From Acinetobacter dispersus (GTDB taxonomy: Bacteria > Pseudomonadota > Gammaproteobacteria > Pseudomonadales > Moraxellaceae), in assembly GCF_009884975.1 (NCBI RefSeq), contig NZ_CP041970.1, positions 2,294,001-2,358,000 on the forward strand: DNA of 64,000 bases, read 5' to 3'. A program made the position numbers and the translations under genes. Positions within the stretch are counted from its first letter, which is position 1. Each line of letters opens with the position of its first letter. Below the pieces are notes generated by a model. That model had not been told where the DNA came from and made no database searches. It saw only the letters and a program-made list of their open reading frames with translations. This document shows, piece after piece, positions 1 through 11,881 of the stretch.

Positions 1-224
1 GCCTCTGCTGCAGCAAGCGTCAGGATCAAAATGAACATGATCTGTCCATCTGGCTGAGCCCAAACACTACCTGCCAAGACGAATGCCAACGCAGCAGCAT
101 TCATCATCACCTCAAGGCTCATTAGCATAAATAAAAGGTTGCGTCGCACCATTACACCGTAAAAACCCAGTGCAAAAAGGATGGTTGCAACGATCAAACC
201 ATGTTCTAAAGGGATGTGTCCCAT
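1..224 (-). CDS. nuoK: NADH-quinone oxidoreductase subunit K (partial, 3' end outside window)
   Basis: Small membrane subunit of complex I, homologous to Mrp antiporter subunits and part of the proton-pumping arm. Only the first 74 codons are present. They begin [13 protein letters not shown] and show two hydrophobic helices, the second containing the family motif [15 protein letters not shown] with the buried membrane glutamate. The ATG overlaps the nuoJ stop codon by one base (TAATG), which suggests translational coupling. It is the last nuo gene visible here; nuoL, M and N would be expected beyond the left edge. The identity is secure from sequence and gene order. Confidence 0.95.
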   Translation of the reverse strand, partial: MGHIPLEHGLIVATILFALGFYGVMVRRNLLFMLMSLEVMMNAAALAFVLAGSVWAQPDGQIMFILILTLAAAE

Positions 225-745
225 TATTCTTTATCCTCTTCTGCACCTGGTTCACGTTTGCCTAAGTGGAATGCTGCAACAAGTGCTGCAAGCAATAACA
301 TCGCGGCAACTTCTACCAATAATAGATAGTGAGTAAATAGTGCTTGACCGACTGCTTTAGGCCCAACAACTTCTGTACCCATTGGTGCAGAAATCGTGGT
401 GTATTCACCACCGAGCATCCACACCAAAATTAAGCCCAATAAAAAGCTCATCAGTGCAGGAAAAGCCCAAGCATCTGAAGTCAACCATTTGCTTTCTTGT
501 TCAATGGTATCTTGTCCAAGGTTCAACATCATGACAACGAAGACGAACAAGACCATGATCGCACCTGCATAAACGATGATCTCAAGGGCAGCCGCAAACG
601 GCGCACCCACGATCATGAAAATGCCAGCAACCGCAAGAAGAGAAACGATCAAGCTAAGTAATGCATGCACAGGATTGGTGTTGGTCACAACACGTACTGT
701 CGAAACAATGGCCACAAGTGCCATCAAATAAAATGGCCACATCAT
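224..745 (-). CDS. nuoJ: NADH-quinone oxidoreductase subunit J
   Basis: Complex I membrane subunit of 173 residues. Five hydrophobic helices lie at about 3-20, 28-48, 52-75, 92-112 and 138-160. The third holds the family signature [17 protein letters not shown], the helix known to carry a pi-bulge and to link quinone chemistry to the antiporter modules. The start (ATGATG) overlaps the nuoI stop by four bases (ATGA), and its own stop overlaps nuoK by one base, so J, I and K sit in one tightly packed operon. The C-terminus is short, charged and probably cytoplasmic. Confidence 0.96.
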   Translation of the reverse strand: MMWPFYLMALVAIVSTVRVVTNTNPVHALLSLIVSLLAVAGIFMIVGAPFAAALEIIVYAGAIMVLFVFVVMMLNLGQDTIEQESKWLTSDAWAFPALMSFLLGLILVWMLGGEYTTISAPMGTEVVGPKAVGQALFTHYLLLVEVAAMLLLAALVAAFHLGKREPGAEEDKE

Positions 746-1284
746 GGTAATAAGCTCCGTACATCTACTGGTGCACTTTCTTTTTGTGCTTGACCTTTTT
801 CTTTACCGCTCACAGCCATACCAGTTACACGATAGAAGTTGTAGTCAGGATATTTACCAGGTCCAGAAATGAGTAAGTTTTCTTTCTCATACACCAAGTC
901 TTGACGTACATATTCACCAAGTTCGAAATCTGGTGTCATCTGAATCGCTGTGGTTGGACATGCTTCTTCACACATACCGCAGAAAATGCAGCGTGAGAAA
1001 TTAATACGGAAAAATTCTGGATACCAACGTCCATCTTCTTTTTCCGCTTTTTGCAATGAAATACAGCCCACTGGACATGCAACCGCACAAAGGTTACATG
1101 CCACACAACGCTCTTCACCATCTGGATCACGCGTTAATACGATACGACCGCGATAGCGTGGAGGCGCAATTTGTTCACCTGGTACTTCTGGATATAAGAT
1201 CGTGTCACGTTTACGTGTTACATGGCTGAACACCATCCATAACGAACGTACAATCGATCCAAAGCCAGCTAGAATTTTATACAT
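742..1284 (-). CDS. nuoI: NADH-quinone oxidoreductase subunit I (two [4Fe-4S] clusters)
   Basis: Peripheral-arm ferredoxin-like subunit of 180 residues, the same length as E. coli NuoI. It carries clusters N6a and N6b, which pass electrons from NuoG to the NuoB N2 cluster. Two CxxCxxCxxxCP motifs are visible: C60, C63, C66, C70 and C99, C102, C105, C109. The amphipathic N-terminus ([12 protein letters not shown]) fits the known membrane-surface anchor. It lies 18 bases downstream of nuoH and overlaps nuoJ by four bases. Confidence 0.97.
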   Translation of the reverse strand: MYKILAGFGSIVRSLWMVFSHVTRKRDTILYPEVPGEQIAPPRYRGRIVLTRDPDGEERCVACNLCAVACPVGCISLQKAEKEDGRWYPEFFRINFSRCIFCGMCEEACPTTAIQMTPDFELGEYVRQDLVYEKENLLISGPGKYPDYNFYRVTGMAVSGKEKGQAQKESAPVDVRSLLP

Positions 1285-1302
1285 TTTGTACTCCCTGCTG
1301 TC

Positions 1303-2319
1303 CTAGGCCTGATTCATCAGAATCACAGCACCAGTCACTAACAAGTTGACCAACGCCAATGGCAAACAAACTTTCCAACCAAAGTTCATCACTTGGTCAT
1401 AACGTGGACGCATTAACGAGCCACGCGCCAAGACAAACATCATTACAAAGAATGCTGTTTTAATCACGAACCAGAATAATGGTGGAACAAATGGAATTTC
1501 TAAGTTAAATGGTGCAAGCCATCCGCCGAAGAATAAAGTCACGATCAAAGCAGAGATCAAAACAACGTTGACGTATTCCGCAACGAAGAACATCCCCCAC
1601 TTCATACCACCATATTCAACATGGTAACCTTCAGCCAATTCTTGTTCAGCTTCTGGTTGGTCAAATGGGTGACGGTGCGTAACCGCAACACCCGCAACCA
1701 CAAAGATCAAGAAACCTAAGAACTGAGGAATGATGAACCACATATCACGTTGTGCTTCAACAATTTCACGAAGGTTGAATGAACCTGCAATCGCAACCAC
1801 ACCCATCAACGAGATACCCAAGAACACTTCATAAGAAATGGTTTGAGCAGCAGAACGAAGACCACCGAGTAATGAGTATTTGTTGTTAGACGCCCAACCA
1901 CCAAATAACACTGCATAAACTGCAATACCCGCCATTGCCATAAAGAACAATAGGCCGATACTCATATCCGCAACGCCCAGTGTAGGACTTACTGGAATCA
2001 CCATAAACGAAAGTACCGCAGTTGCCATCGCAACTGCTGGTGCTAAACGGAAAGTCAACTTATCAGCAAACTTTGGTGTCCAGTCTTCTTTGAACATGAT
2101 CTTGAGCATGTCGGCAACGATCTGGAACATACCACCCGGACCGACACGGTTTGGACCATAACGGTCTTGCCATAATGCCAAGAGACGACGCTCAATAAAT
2201 GACATCAAAGCAGCAACCAAAACCACCACAAGCAAGATCACAATCGCCTGAATCACTGAATAAGCGATTGGCCAGTTCTCAGCCCAAAGTGGCGTTTGAC
2301 GTATAATTTCTTGATTCAT
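1303..2319 (-). CDS. nuoH: NADH-quinone oxidoreductase subunit H
   Basis: Membrane subunit of 338 residues that forms part of the quinone chamber at the junction of the two complex I arms. About eight hydrophobic helices are visible. Conserved family segments include [19 protein letters not shown] near residue 43 and the acidic loop [17 protein letters not shown] near residue 220, both lining the quinone tunnel in known structures. It is three bases downstream of the nuoG stop and 18 bases upstream of nuoI. Confidence 0.97.
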   Translation of the reverse strand: MNQEIIRQTPLWAENWPIAYSVIQAIVILLVVVLVAALMSFIERRLLALWQDRYGPNRVGPGGMFQIVADMLKIMFKEDWTPKFADKLTFRLAPAVAMATAVLSFMVIPVSPTLGVADMSIGLLFFMAMAGIAVYAVLFGGWASNNKYSLLGGLRSAAQTISYEVFLGISLMGVVAIAGSFNLREIVEAQRDMWFIIPQFLGFLIFVVAGVAVTHRHPFDQPEAEQELAEGYHVEYGGMKWGMFFVAEYVNVVLISALIVTLFFGGWLAPFNLEIPFVPPLFWFVIKTAFFVMMFVLARGSLMRPRYDQVMNFGWKVCLPLALVNLLVTGAVILMNQA

Positions 2320-2322
2320 GAA

Positions 2323-5007
2323 TTACACTCCTACCGCCACAGAAACAGGCTCTGCCAATGAAACAGTTGGTGCTAAACCAATTGGATAACCGATATAACC
2401 TGTTGGTAAATATTCGATCACTTGTACTGGCAAGCTAATACTCGTTTCACCCGCTTTCACTGTAATACGTTGACCATCTTGAACATTTAAGCGTGTCGCA
2501 TCTTGCTCACCCACAGCAAACATTGCTTCAGGAATACGAGATTCCATCGCAGGTGTTTTAATGGTGAATTCGCCAGAACCAAAAATATGGTGCATTGGCA
2601 CAAGGCGGAAGCTTTCAGGATTCACAACAACAGCTGAAGGTGCTACATAGCTACGCGCAGGACGTTTTGCTAAACGATCGAATAAACGTACACCCGAATC
2701 ACCACCTTTTAAGTGACCACCCACTTCATCTTGGTATTTATTCCAAGCTTGTGGTGAGTTCCAACCCGCAGACCATGCGAAAGGTACCAATGAAGATGCA
2801 GTCTGATTCCCTACATAACCTTCCATAGAGAACGTTAATGCAGAGTCGATATCCGTTGGTTGCTTAGGTTCGTGAATCGATAACGGCGCACGCATTGCGG
2901 TACGACCTGAGTAACGACGTGGTTCACGTGCAATTTTCAAACCGTGGATACGATAGCCGGCATCTGGTGCAACGTCTTCAATTGCAGCAAGCACAGGAAC
3001 ATTTTTCACGATGTCATCAATCACATCATCAAGCAATGTCCAATCGACTGCTTTGCCTTTGAGACCTGTCTCAATGGCATGTAACCAGCGCCATGATTCT
3101 TTGATCGCGTATTCAGGTTTGTAGTAGCTTGGGTCATACACTTGATAGAAACGTTGTGCACGGCCTTCTTGGCTAACCACAGTACCGTCACCTTCAGCAA
3201 AGCTTGCTGCTGAAAGTACGATATCTGCAAGTTTCAAGGTTTCAGTTTCGCTATGATCGAGTACGATCACAGTTTCAGCCTTGTCAAATGCAGCTTTCAC
3301 TTGAGCCACTGGTAAACGACGAGTTAAGTCATTTTCAATCACAACCACTGCATCATAATCTTGTGCAAATGCTTGTTCTAAGCTTAAGCCACCAAACAGC
3401 GCCAAGCCCATTGAGTTCACTTCAGGAACAGTCAATGACAAGCCTGCATGTTCACCTAAGTTTTGTGCAACTTGAGCTGCAGCTTCCATGATCGCAGGAT
3501 CTTGTAAGCTGGTACCAGAGATAATCAATGGCTTTTTCGCTGCTTTCAAAGTATCTGCAATGGTTTGCGCAAATGCTTTGGCATCATCAGCTAAACCAGA
3601 AAGCACTTCACCTTTAACAGCAGCAGCAACCGCGAAACCTAAACGTGCGATATCATTTGGTGATGCAACCACTTCACCTGTTGCTACATCGGCTAAACGC
3701 GTTTGAGTTGCAGCAAGGATATAGATTGGTGATTTTGCATCTTGACCGATACGTTGTACAGGTTCAGCTAACCAGTCTGGCGTACGTGTTGCAGCAGCCA
3801 TTTCTTTGGCTTTGTTTTTCGCAGCTTGGCGAACTGACAATGCCATACGTGGCGCAGTTTGAGTTAAGTCTTCGCCCAAGATCAACACCGCATCATAGCT
3901 TTCAATTTCACGCATGTTCGGGTTATAGATCCCCTGTGTTTGCATGATTGATGCAGCTAACTCAACCAAGTTTTGATCTTTTTGCGACATACCTGTTGAG
4001 TAGTTGTCTTGTCCAACCAATTCACGCAGTGCGTAGTTTGATTCCAAGCTTGCGCGTGGTGAACCAATACCTAACACTTTCTTGCCTTGAAGTTGAGTAA
4101 TCACTTGATCAAGTGCCTGATCAACACTCACAGTCGCAACAGTTTCACCATTGCGGAACTGCGGTTGACGTGGACGATCTTCACGATTCACATAACCCGT
4201 ACCGAAACGACCTTTATCACAAAGGAAGTATTGGTTCACTGAACCATTGAAACGGTTTTCAACACGACGGATTTCGCCATAGCGTTCACCCGGAGAAATG
4301 TTACAACCTGAAGAACAGCCATGACATACGCTTGGCGCATACTGCATGTCCCACTTACGGTTATAGCGTGCTGAATGGGTCTTATCCGTGAATACACCCG
4401 TTGGACAAACTTCAGTCAAGTTACCAGAGAATTCAGACTCTAAAGTGCCTGATTCTGGACGACCAAAGTAAACACGTGAAGCATTGGCATAGACACCAAA
4501 GTCCGTACCACCCGCATAATCTTTGTAGTAACGCACACAACGATAACATGCGATACAACGGTTCATCTCATGCGCAATAAACGAACCCAACTCTTGGTTG
4601 TAATGCGTACGTTTGGTAAAGCGATAGCGACGACGGTCATGTTGCGTCATGACGGTCATATCTTGTAAATGACAGTGACCACCTTCTTCACAGACTGGAC
4701 AGTCGTGCGGGTGGTTCGTCATCAAGAATTCAACAATCGACGCACGGAAATCCGTTGCTTCTTTGTCTTCAATCGAAATATAGGTATTGTCGGCAGCAGG
4801 TGTCATACATGACATCACCAAGCGTCCACGTGTGTCCTCAGGATTTGCGTACTGAGTCACCGCACATTGACGACAAGAACCAACAGAACCTAAGGATGGG
4901 TGCCAACAAAAATACGGGATGTCGATGCCAAGGCTTAAACATGCTTGTAGCAAGTTTTCAGTGCCGTTGACTTCATACGATTTTCCATCGACATGAATTG
5001 TAGCCAT
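2323..5007 (-). CDS. nuoG: NADH-quinone oxidoreductase subunit G
   Basis: Largest peripheral-arm subunit, 894 residues. N-terminal cluster ligands are visible in order: a [2Fe-2S] site (C34, C45, C48, C67), the His/Cys N5 site (H99, C103, C106, C112), a CxxCxxC at C151/C154/C157 with a later cysteine in VCPTG, and the additional N7-type set CHGCSSGC followed by FLCDKG. N7 occurs only in some bacteria, E. coli among them. The rest is the molybdopterin-oxidoreductase-like fold without cofactor. It lies 11 bases after nuoF and runs almost directly into nuoH. Confidence 0.97.
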   Translation of the reverse strand: MATIHVDGKSYEVNGTENLLQACLSLGIDIPYFCWHPSLGSVGSCRQCAVTQYANPEDTRGRLVMSCMTPAADNTYISIEDKEATDFRASIVEFLMTNHPHDCPVCEEGGHCHLQDMTVMTQHDRRRYRFTKRTHYNQELGSFIAHEMNRCIACYRCVRYYKDYAGGTDFGVYANASRVYFGRPESGTLESEFSGNLTEVCPTGVFTDKTHSARYNRKWDMQYAPSVCHGCSSGCNISPGERYGEIRRVENRFNGSVNQYFLCDKGRFGTGYVNREDRPRQPQFRNGETVATVSVDQALDQVITQLQGKKVLGIGSPRASLESNYALRELVGQDNYSTGMSQKDQNLVELAASIMQTQGIYNPNMREIESYDAVLILGEDLTQTAPRMALSVRQAAKNKAKEMAAATRTPDWLAEPVQRIGQDAKSPIYILAATQTRLADVATGEVVASPNDIARLGFAVAAAVKGEVLSGLADDAKAFAQTIADTLKAAKKPLIISGTSLQDPAIMEAAAQVAQNLGEHAGLSLTVPEVNSMGLALFGGLSLEQAFAQDYDAVVVIENDLTRRLPVAQVKAAFDKAETVIVLDHSETETLKLADIVLSAASFAEGDGTVVSQEGRAQRFYQVYDPSYYKPEYAIKESWRWLHAIETGLKGKAVDWTLLDDVIDDIVKNVPVLAAIEDVAPDAGYRIHGLKIAREPRRYSGRTAMRAPLSIHEPKQPTDIDSALTFSMEGYVGNQTASSLVPFAWSAGWNSPQAWNKYQDEVGGHLKGGDSGVRLFDRLAKRPARSYVAPSAVVVNPESFRLVPMHHIFGSGEFTIKTPAMESRIPEAMFAVGEQDATRLNVQDGQRITVKAGETSISLPVQVIEYLPTGYIGYPIGLAPTVSLAEPVSVAVGV

Positions 5008-5018
5008 AGTCGAATTCC

Positions 5019-6344
5019 TTAAGCTTGTTCTACGTCTAGAGCAGGAGCATGGGTTTTAACCTTTGCTTCAAACTCGCCACGGAAATATTTAAGTGCGCCC
5101 ATAAGCGGCTCCATCGCACCTGGTGCGTGAGCACAGAAAGTTTTACCAATCCACAATTTACGAGTAAGTTCTTGTAAATGATCGATATCCTCTTTCTTAC
5201 CTTCGCCTGCTTCGAGTGCTTTAAGCGCTTTAACTGCCCAAGGTAAACCATCACGGCATGGTGTACAGAAACCACATGATTCACGTGCAAAGAATTCTTC
5301 TAAATTACGTGTTGCAGAAACCATACATTGAGTTTCATCCACAACCATCAACAAACAGGTTCCTAAACGTGAACCCGCTTTCATGATTGTTTCAGAATCC
5401 ATTGGCAAATCAATGTGCTCAGCTGCCAAGAAGTCAGTCGAAGCACCACCCGGTAACCATGCTTTCAAAGTAAGACCATCACGCATACCACCCGCATGTT
5501 CTTCAATCACTTCACGCGCTGTTGTACCGAATGGAAGTTCCCAAAGACCAGGGAATTTAACTTTGCCTGATGCGCCATAGATCTTGGTACCCGGATCTTT
5601 CGACTTACCAGCAGAAAGATTGATGTACCACTCAGGACCACGAAGCATAATCGCTGGCAAGTTGTTATAGGTCTCAACGTTGTTGACAATCGTTGGACGG
5701 CCCCATGCCCCTGCAACTTGCGGGAATGGTGGCTTAGTACGCGGATTGGCACGACGACCTTCAAGCGAGTTGATCAATGCAGTTTCTTCACCACAGATAT
5801 AACGACCTGCGCCAGTGTGAACATGCATATCAAAGTTCCAGCCTGTTCCAAGGATGTTGTCACCCAAGTAACCTTTGGCACGAATTTGCTCTAATGCTTC
5901 ATTTAAGTATTGAGCTGCTTCAACATATTCACCACGGATGAAGATATAACCTTGAGTTGCTTCTAAGGTATAACCTGCAATCAGCATGCCTTCGATCAAT
6001 TGATGAGGAAGTTTTTCCATCAACAAACGGTCTTTAAAGGTACCTGGTTCCATTTCATCGGCATTACAAATCAAATAGCGTGGACCACCATCATTTGGTG
6101 CCATCAATGACCATTTAATCCCCGCTGGGAAACCTGCACCACCACGACCTTTGACCGTCGCAGCTTTAATCACTTCAAGCACGTCTTTTGGCGGCATGCT
6201 CAATGCTTTCTTAAAGCCAGCATAACCTTCAAGTGCTTCGTATTCATCTGCCGCACGAACAAACTCTTGTTTGCTCAAACGCCAAGTCAATGGATGCGTT
6301 TCTGGGTTACCGTCGCCATAAATTGGTTTTGGTTCAGTATTCAT
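5019..6344 (-). CDS. nuoF: NADH-quinone oxidoreductase subunit F (NADH/FMN-binding)
   Basis: Flavoprotein that takes hydride from NADH; 441 residues. Near residue 69 is [13 protein letters not shown], the glycine-rich FMN/NADH-binding segment. The motif [11 protein letters not shown] near residue 350, with a later cysteine in FCAHAPGA, gives the ligands of the N3 [4Fe-4S] cluster. Its start overlaps the nuoE stop by four bases. It pairs with NuoE and NuoG in the NADH-dehydrogenase module. Confidence 0.97.
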   Translation of the reverse strand: MNTEPKPIYGDGNPETHPLTWRLSKQEFVRAADEYEALEGYAGFKKALSMPPKDVLEVIKAATVKGRGGAGFPAGIKWSLMAPNDGGPRYLICNADEMEPGTFKDRLLMEKLPHQLIEGMLIAGYTLEATQGYIFIRGEYVEAAQYLNEALEQIRAKGYLGDNILGTGWNFDMHVHTGAGRYICGEETALINSLEGRRANPRTKPPFPQVAGAWGRPTIVNNVETYNNLPAIMLRGPEWYINLSAGKSKDPGTKIYGASGKVKFPGLWELPFGTTAREVIEEHAGGMRDGLTLKAWLPGGASTDFLAAEHIDLPMDSETIMKAGSRLGTCLLMVVDETQCMVSATRNLEEFFARESCGFCTPCRDGLPWAVKALKALEAGEGKKEDIDHLQELTRKLWIGKTFCAHAPGAMEPLMGALKYFRGEFEAKVKTHAPALDVEQA

Positions 6345-6850
6345 ACATACTTCTCCAATAACTGTTTAACTGATGACACGTCCACCAAACCGTGAGTATC
6401 TTCATCAATCATTAAAGTTGGACCTTTATCGCAGTTGCCTAAACAGCAAATTGGGAGCAAGGTAAAACGACCATCTGCTGTAGTTTGTCCGTACTGGATA
6501 CCCAACTCGCGCTGGAATGCTTCTGCCAAAGTTTCTGCACCCATCAAGAAGCATGCAATTGAGTCACACAATAAAATCACATGGCGACCAACCGGTTGAC
6601 GGTAGATACGGTTATAGAAAGTTGCAACACCTTCAAGATCCGCCACACTCATCGTCAACAACTGTGCAATCGCATTCATTTGTGCATCATCTACCCAACC
6701 ATTACGGCGCTGTACACACTTCAAAGCATCCAAAGAGGCTGCACGTGGGTACGGGTAATGACCAATGTGATGTTCAATGTCATGAATTTCGTCAGCAGTC
6801 AAAATCCCTTCAACATTCACACGTGGTTTTTTATCAGTCAAAATCATCAT
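6341..6850 (-). CDS. nuoE: NADH-quinone oxidoreductase subunit E
   Basis: Thioredoxin-like [2Fe-2S] (N1a) subunit of 169 residues. The ligand pattern is C95-x4-C100 ([12 protein letters not shown]) and C136-x3-C140 ([10 protein letters not shown]). The N-terminal helical domain ([20 protein letters not shown]) is typical of the family. Two adjacent ATG codons are possible starts; the upstream one is used here. It lies 12 bases after nuoCD and overlaps nuoF by four bases. Confidence 0.96.
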   Translation of the reverse strand: MMILTDKKPRVNVEGILTADEIHDIEHHIGHYPYPRAASLDALKCVQRRNGWVDDAQMNAIAQLLTMSVADLEGVATFYNRIYRQPVGRHVILLCDSIACFLMGAETLAEAFQRELGIQYGQTTADGRFTLLPICCLGNCDKGPTLMIDEDTHGLVDVSSVKQLLEKYV

Positions 6851-6862
6851 AATCGTTTACCC

Positions 6863-8650
6863 CTAGCGATCCACGTCAGCCATAACCACGTCAATGGTCG
6901 CCAAATAAATGATCAAGTCAGAAACCAAACTGCCGTTAATCACTGAAGGCATTTGCTGTAAGTGAGTGAATGTCGGTGTACGAATACGGGTACGGTAACT
7001 CATGGTTGACTTATCTGAAGTCAAATAATAAGTACTCGCGCCTTTCACTACTTCCGTCATAAATGATGACTCACCAGCAGGCATTACTGGACCCCAAGAT
7101 ACGCTCAAGAAGTGCGTAATCAAGGTTTCAATATCTTGTAATGTCTTATCTTTCGGTGGTGGAACAGCCAATGGATGATCCGCTTTATAAGGACCAGATG
7201 GCATGTTGTCCAAGCACTGTTGAATGATTTTCAACGACTCAGTAATTTCACGGAAGTGAACCAAGACACGTGCATATGCATCGCCTTCATATTCCACTGG
7301 AATATCAAAGTCGAAGTTTTCATAACCACTGTATGGACGATATTTACGAACGTCAAAATCAATACCCGTCGCACGTAAACCAGTACCCGTTACACCCCAA
7401 GCCAACGCAGATTTAGCATCGTATTGCGCAACGTTACGCGTACGACCAATAAACACTGAGTTTTTAAGCGCCGCTGTGTAGTACTCGTTCAAACGTTTCG
7501 GCATCCACTCTAGCAACTCTTTAACAAGTTTTTGCCAGTTGTTTGGAAGGTCGTGTGCTGTACCACCAATACGGAACCATGCTGGGTGCATACGGTAACC
7601 CGTGATTGCTTCAACGATGTCATAGACTTTTTGACGGTCTGCGAACATATAGAATACAGGGGTCATACCACCCGCATCCTGAATCGCTGTACCACAGAAC
7701 AACAAGTGGTTATTGATACGGAACAATTCGTTCAGCATCACACGAATGACTTGTGCACGCTCAGGGACTTTAATACCAGCAAGCTGCTCAACTGCCATCA
7801 CGTATGGCATGTTTTGCGCACAACCACCGAGGTAGTCGACACGATCGGTATAAGGAATGAATGAATGCCATGTTTGACGTTCAGCCATCTTTTCCACACC
7901 ACGGTGGTGATAACCGATATCAGGTACACAGTCTTTCACTTCTTCACCGTCCAACTGTAACACCACACGGAAAGCACCGTGCGCAGATGGATGGTTAGGA
8001 CCCAAGTTCAGGAACATGAAGTCTTCGTCGTCATTACCGCGTTTTAGACCCCAGTCTTCTGGTACAAAGCGTAAGTGTTCTTGTTCGAAATCTTGCTTTG
8101 CTTGGTCTTGCATATACGGCGTATATTCTGTCGCACGCGCTGAATATTCTTTACGTAATGGGTGACCTTCCCAATAGGTTGGTAACAAGATACGGCGGAG
8201 CATAGGATGCCCTGCGAAATCGATACCGAACATATCGTAAGCTTCACGCTCGTACCAGTTGGCATTTGGCCAAATGTTGGTTGCAGTTGGAATGCTTAAA
8301 TCATTTTCATTCAACGCAACTTTAATACGAATATCACTATTACGCTCAAGCGATAACAAGTGATAGAACACAGTGAAGTCAGATGCTGGTAAACCATCGC
8401 GGTGAACACGTAAACGCTCATCTACCGCTGATAAGTCAAACAACATCACATAAGGACGTTCCACTTTACGGAGGAACATAAGGACTTCTTGCACGCGTGC
8501 GCGCTCAACCCAGACTGTTGGAAACTCTTCAAAAGTCGTCTGCACGTAGAAGTTCTCACCAAATTTGGTTTTGAGCTCTTCTACAATTGCAAATGCAGGG
8601 CGGGAATCAACTGGTGTTGATTCTGGCATAGCAATGTCAGTTTCAGCCAT
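6863..8650 (-). CDS. nuoC: NADH-quinone oxidoreductase fused subunit C/D
   Basis: Fused NuoC-NuoD protein of 595 residues, an arrangement known in E. coli and other gammaproteobacteria. Residues to about 185 match NuoC, with the [17 protein letters not shown] segment near residue 132. The rest matches the 49-kDa/NuoD fold related to NiFe-hydrogenase large subunits, with [14 protein letters not shown] near residue 215 and YHHRGVEK near residue 247. This domain forms the quinone pocket with NuoB. The gap to nuoB is 87 bases, the widest inside this operon. Often named nuoC or nuoCD. Confidence 0.97.
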   Translation of the reverse strand: MAETDIAMPESTPVDSRPAFAIVEELKTKFGENFYVQTTFEEFPTVWVERARVQEVLMFLRKVERPYVMLFDLSAVDERLRVHRDGLPASDFTVFYHLLSLERNSDIRIKVALNENDLSIPTATNIWPNANWYEREAYDMFGIDFAGHPMLRRILLPTYWEGHPLRKEYSARATEYTPYMQDQAKQDFEQEHLRFVPEDWGLKRGNDDEDFMFLNLGPNHPSAHGAFRVVLQLDGEEVKDCVPDIGYHHRGVEKMAERQTWHSFIPYTDRVDYLGGCAQNMPYVMAVEQLAGIKVPERAQVIRVMLNELFRINNHLLFCGTAIQDAGGMTPVFYMFADRQKVYDIVEAITGYRMHPAWFRIGGTAHDLPNNWQKLVKELLEWMPKRLNEYYTAALKNSVFIGRTRNVAQYDAKSALAWGVTGTGLRATGIDFDVRKYRPYSGYENFDFDIPVEYEGDAYARVLVHFREITESLKIIQQCLDNMPSGPYKADHPLAVPPPKDKTLQDIETLITHFLSVSWGPVMPAGESSFMTEVVKGASTYYLTSDKSTMSYRTRIRTPTFTHLQQMPSVINGSLVSDLIIYLATIDVVMADVDR

Positions 8651-8737
8651 TGGCTTGGCTTCCTATTTAATACAAATTCTGGCAATTTTTCCGATGACCA
8701 TACCCATCACGGACATGTCAAAAACTCATCGTCAAAA

Positions 8738-9415
8738 TTATTTAATATCATCCATAGAGCGTAAGTTTTTCACCGCAATACGTTCAGCATTTTTACGGTC
8801 ACGTTCTGGCATCATCTTTGGCTTATACACAGGCTGAAGATCATCACCAATAACCGCTGAAAGTGGACGGCGCTCTAGTTGAATTTGGTCTTGAAGTAAC
8901 ATCAATGCTTGAATCAATGCTTCTGGACGAGGCGGGCAACCTGGGATGTACACATCAACAGGAATAATTTTATCGACACCTTGAACCACAGAGTAGATGT
9001 CATACATACCGCCAGAGTTCGCACAAGCACCCATTGAGATGACCCATTTAGGCTCAAGCATCTGTTCATACAAACGTTGAATTACAGGTGCCATTTTGAC
9101 AAAGCAGGTCCCTGCAACAATCATCAAGTCTGCTTGACGTGGTGAAGCACGAATAACCTCAGCACCAAAACGTGATAAGTCATGTACACCCGTTAAAGTC
9201 GTTGCATATTCAACGTAGCAGCATGAAGTACCAAAGTTAAATGGCCACAAAGAGTTTTTACGCCCCCAGTTCACCGCTGTATGCAACACATCTTCAAGAC
9301 GCGTCATCATTACGCTTTTATTCACTTCTTCTTCAAGTGGATCTGTAACGATTTGACGATCTTGTAATGGATATTGATCTGCATCCGGATTCGCACGGGT
9401 TAAAGTATATTTCAT
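8738..9415 (-). CDS. nuoB: NADH-quinone oxidoreductase subunit B (N2 cluster)
   Basis: Holds the terminal N2 [4Fe-4S] cluster that reduces quinone; 225 residues. Ligand cysteines are the tandem C65-C66 ([11 protein letters not shown]), C131 ([10 protein letters not shown]) and C160 ([10 protein letters not shown]). A clear ribosome site (AGGAG) lies upstream of the chosen ATG, six bases from the nuoA stop. The C-terminal tail after residue 180 is charged and variable, as usual. Confidence 0.97.
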   Translation of the reverse strand: MKYTLTRANPDADQYPLQDRQIVTDPLEEEVNKSVMMTRLEDVLHTAVNWGRKNSLWPFNFGTSCCYVEYATTLTGVHDLSRFGAEVIRASPRQADLMIVAGTCFVKMAPVIQRLYEQMLEPKWVISMGACANSGGMYDIYSVVQGVDKIIPVDVYIPGCPPRPEALIQALMLLQDQIQLERRPLSAVIGDDLQPVYKPKMMPERDRKNAERIAVKNLRSMDDIK

Positions 9416-9421
9416 CCCGAC

Positions 9422-9973
9422 TTACTCCTGTTCAAATGATGATGTAGTCGGTGTTTTTGATTTAACACGACCAGAAGACTGTGCTGGAATATGACCAGTA
9501 GGATCGATTACTAACTCTTCAATGTTATTGAATCGCGTAATGTCAGCAATGTTCATATTTGGCGAACCAATTTTGGTTTTAATTCCAGCCGCTTTACGAC
9601 GATCTGAAGGTGCCCAGTTGAGTGCGCCTGTTGAAAGTTCGTAAATTAAACCGATCAATAAAACTAAAATAAAGACTGCAGCCGTCGCAAAGCCAACCCA
9701 ACCAACTTCACGAACTGAAGTTGCCCAAGCGTAAAGATAGAGGGCTTCTAAATCGAAAACCACAAAGAAGATTGCAACTAAATAGAACTTGGCTGACAAG
9801 CGGATACGAGCACCGCCCGCACCAACTACACCTGATTCAAACTGCTCTTGCTTTGCACGTCCCCATGCTTTACCCCCTAGGAGTAAGGGAACAGTGAGCA
9901 TAAAAACGCAAAGAAATGTAACGCCGATCACGAAGGCAATTATTGCCCATTCGTATGGAGTAATGGCACTCAT
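9422..9973 (-). CDS. nuoA: NADH-quinone oxidoreductase subunit A
   Basis: First gene of the nuo operon: membrane subunit of 183 residues with three hydrophobic helices (about 8-32, 62-84 and 92-112). The loop between helices 1 and 2 has the conserved FESGVVGAG segment and helix 2 the FDLEALYLYAWA signature. It is longer than the usual 120-150 residues because of a polar C-terminal tail of about 50 residues (DRRKAAGIKTK onward) with no motif I recognise. AGGAG lies about 11 bases upstream of the start. Confidence 0.95.
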   Translation of the reverse strand: MSAITPYEWAIIAFVIGVTFLCVFMLTVPLLLGGKAWGRAKQEQFESGVVGAGGARIRLSAKFYLVAIFFVVFDLEALYLYAWATSVREVGWVGFATAAVFILVLLIGLIYELSTGALNWAPSDRRKAAGIKTKIGSPNMNIADITRFNNIEELVIDPTGHIPAQSSGRVKSKTPTTSSFEQE

Positions 9974-10370
9974 GCGGGGATAACTCCTGGCAGGCCTATT
10001 TTTAACAAAGAATGTATGTATTGGCCTTCAAATACACCAAACACAAAATTAATCCCGCCAATTGTACCTGATTTCTAATTTCTCATGCTAGTTGATGCGC
10101 TTTAGTCTTTCGGATGATTTTGTCCTTAAATTTACAGATATATCCAAGATCATGGTTAATTCACCCCTAAAAATCGAATTATCTAATCAAGAAAACAATA
10201 TTGATCATTTTTTTCTTTTTCTACATCGTGAAAAAATCTAAATTTTGAGTGCCCCGCCCCAATATATTGCAGCACGAACTAAATCATTGCATTGATACAA
10301 ATTTATGATGAAAATTTAAACAGAATTTATATAATAGCGCGACCTTGCCTCCCCATAGAAACGCGTCAGA
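9974..10370. promoter_or_regulatory. Divergent intergenic region: nuo operon and diguanylate cyclase promoters
   Basis: 397 bases between the divergent nuoA and GGDEF genes. The only strong core element is a perfect TATAAT at 10,330-10,335 on the plus strand, 36 bases before the diguanylate cyclase ATG, with only a poor -35 match 17 bases upstream. On the minus strand, TACAAT (complement of 10,061-10,066) is a weak candidate -10 for nuo. No ORF, repeat or clear operator is seen. The middle is AT-rich apart from a short C/G run near 10,250. Confidence 0.4.
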
Positions 10371-11789
10371 ATGCCTATAGCTCTTACAGCATTAAAACCA
10401 CGCTCACTGTTACACTTATTTCTACTCTTTAGCGGGGTGATTTTACTGTGCTGCCTACTCGGTATTGCGACCAGACACTTAACTTTTCTCGCTTCTTTTT
10501 GGCCAGCCAACTCTGTTCTGCTTGGTTTACTGATCCGCTTTCCACAAACACGCCATCCGATCAGTTTTATTGGGGCAATTGTGGGTTATCTACTCGCTGA
10601 TACTTCCCAAGATACACCTTTTTTACTCAATATTTGCCTTACCTCTGCAAATTTGCTGTATGTCATCACGACATTGGCCCTTTATATCAAATTTAATGCA
10701 TTCATCCGTTCAATGCATCATGGCTATTTTTATCTATTTCTATTTAGTTTTTGCTGTATTGGTGGATTAGCCAGTTCTTCTTTTGCGGCAATCACCCTTC
10801 CTCTATTCAATACTAAATTTGCTTTAGGTTCGTTCTGGATCGACTTTGGTTATTGGTTTACTGCAGAAATTCAAAATGCACTGCTGCTGTTACCGGCCAT
10901 CATTAGCGCACCATATTGGAGTGAATTTAAACAACAACTGAAAGAGTTTAAAACTCAGACCGTTCAACAAAGCTTGCCGCTATTTGCAGTTATTTTCTCC
11001 ATTGCAATTGGCTACTATGATGCAGGCCCTGGTTCCTTGCTTTACCCAATTGCGGCACTGATCTGGTGCGCCTTGAGTTATCGCCATTTTTCTGTGGCGA
11101 TCATTACCTCGATCAGCTGTGCTTTTGTGATCTATCATGTCTCGCAAAACTATCTATTGCTTTACCCAGAGCAATTTTTAAATAATGCCATCTCGATCCG
11201 CCTTGGGCTGATTATGATGACCATTGCTCCCCTCACCGTTTCCAGTATTAATATGGTGAGATCCAAGTTAATCCAAGAATTGCAGCATACCATTGCGCAC
11301 GATGAACTCACCTCAAGCCTCACCCGACGTCAATTTCTACAATCGGTACAATTGCTACAGCAACAGGCAACACACTCAGGTCACACTACCGCTTTCCTGA
11401 TGCTCGACATTGATCATTTTAAACAGGTCAACGATAACTATGGTCATCAAATGGGAGATCGCGCCTTACAAAGCTGCGTACAAACCATTCAAAGCCTGCT
11501 CAGACCACAAGATTTACTCGGACGTTTAGGCGGTGAAGAATTCGCGATCTTTATGACCAATACCGATGCCGATGCGGCCTATCTTTGCGCTGAAAAAATT
11601 CGTCTACAGATCAGCCAAACGCCAATTGAACAAGAACAACAGCAAAGTTTCTTCATTCAAATCAGCATTGGAATTTGTGTCTGCGCACCTGAAAATCAAC
11701 ACAGTATCGAGCAATTATTTAAACAGGCAGATGACGCCCTTTATCAAGCTAAAAGACAAGGCCGAAACCAAGTTATCATTTCGACATAA
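10371..11789 (+). CDS. Diguanylate cyclase with MASE1-like membrane sensor
   Basis: Predicted inner-membrane enzyme making cyclic di-GMP from two GTP; 472 residues. The first 295 or so residues are a multi-helix hydrophobic region (about eight to ten segments) resembling MASE1 sensor domains (ASFWPANSVLLGLL near residue 43). The C-terminal GGDEF domain has DIDHFKQVNDNYGH, the active-site signature GGEEF at 387-391, and an inhibitory I-site RxxD (RPQD, 378-381) exactly five residues upstream, so an active, product-inhibited cyclase is likely. No good ribosome site precedes the ATG. It lies near bfmRS, but no link is shown by the sequence. Confidence 0.88.
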   Translation: MPIALTALKPRSLLHLFLLFSGVILLCCLLGIATRHLTFLASFWPANSVLLGLLIRFPQTRHPISFIGAIVGYLLADTSQDTPFLLNICLTSANLLYVITTLALYIKFNAFIRSMHHGYFYLFLFSFCCIGGLASSSFAAITLPLFNTKFALGSFWIDFGYWFTAEIQNALLLLPAIISAPYWSEFKQQLKEFKTQTVQQSLPLFAVIFSIAIGYYDAGPGSLLYPIAALIWCALSYRHFSVAIITSISCAFVIYHVSQNYLLLYPEQFLNNAISIRLGLIMMTIAPLTVSSINMVRSKLIQELQHTIAHDELTSSLTRRQFLQSVQLLQQQATHSGHTTAFLMLDIDHFKQVNDNYGHQMGDRALQSCVQTIQSLLRPQDLLGRLGGEEFAIFMTNTDADAAYLCAEKIRLQISQTPIEQEQQQSFFIQISIGICVCAPENQHSIEQLFKQADDALYQAKRQGRNQVIIST

Positions 11790-11881
11790 TATGTTGCAAT
11801 TCAGCTAAATACTTTAATTATCTTTATACACAGCCGACTCAATAGATGAGTATTCTAGAATGAGCACAAAAGGAGAAAAAT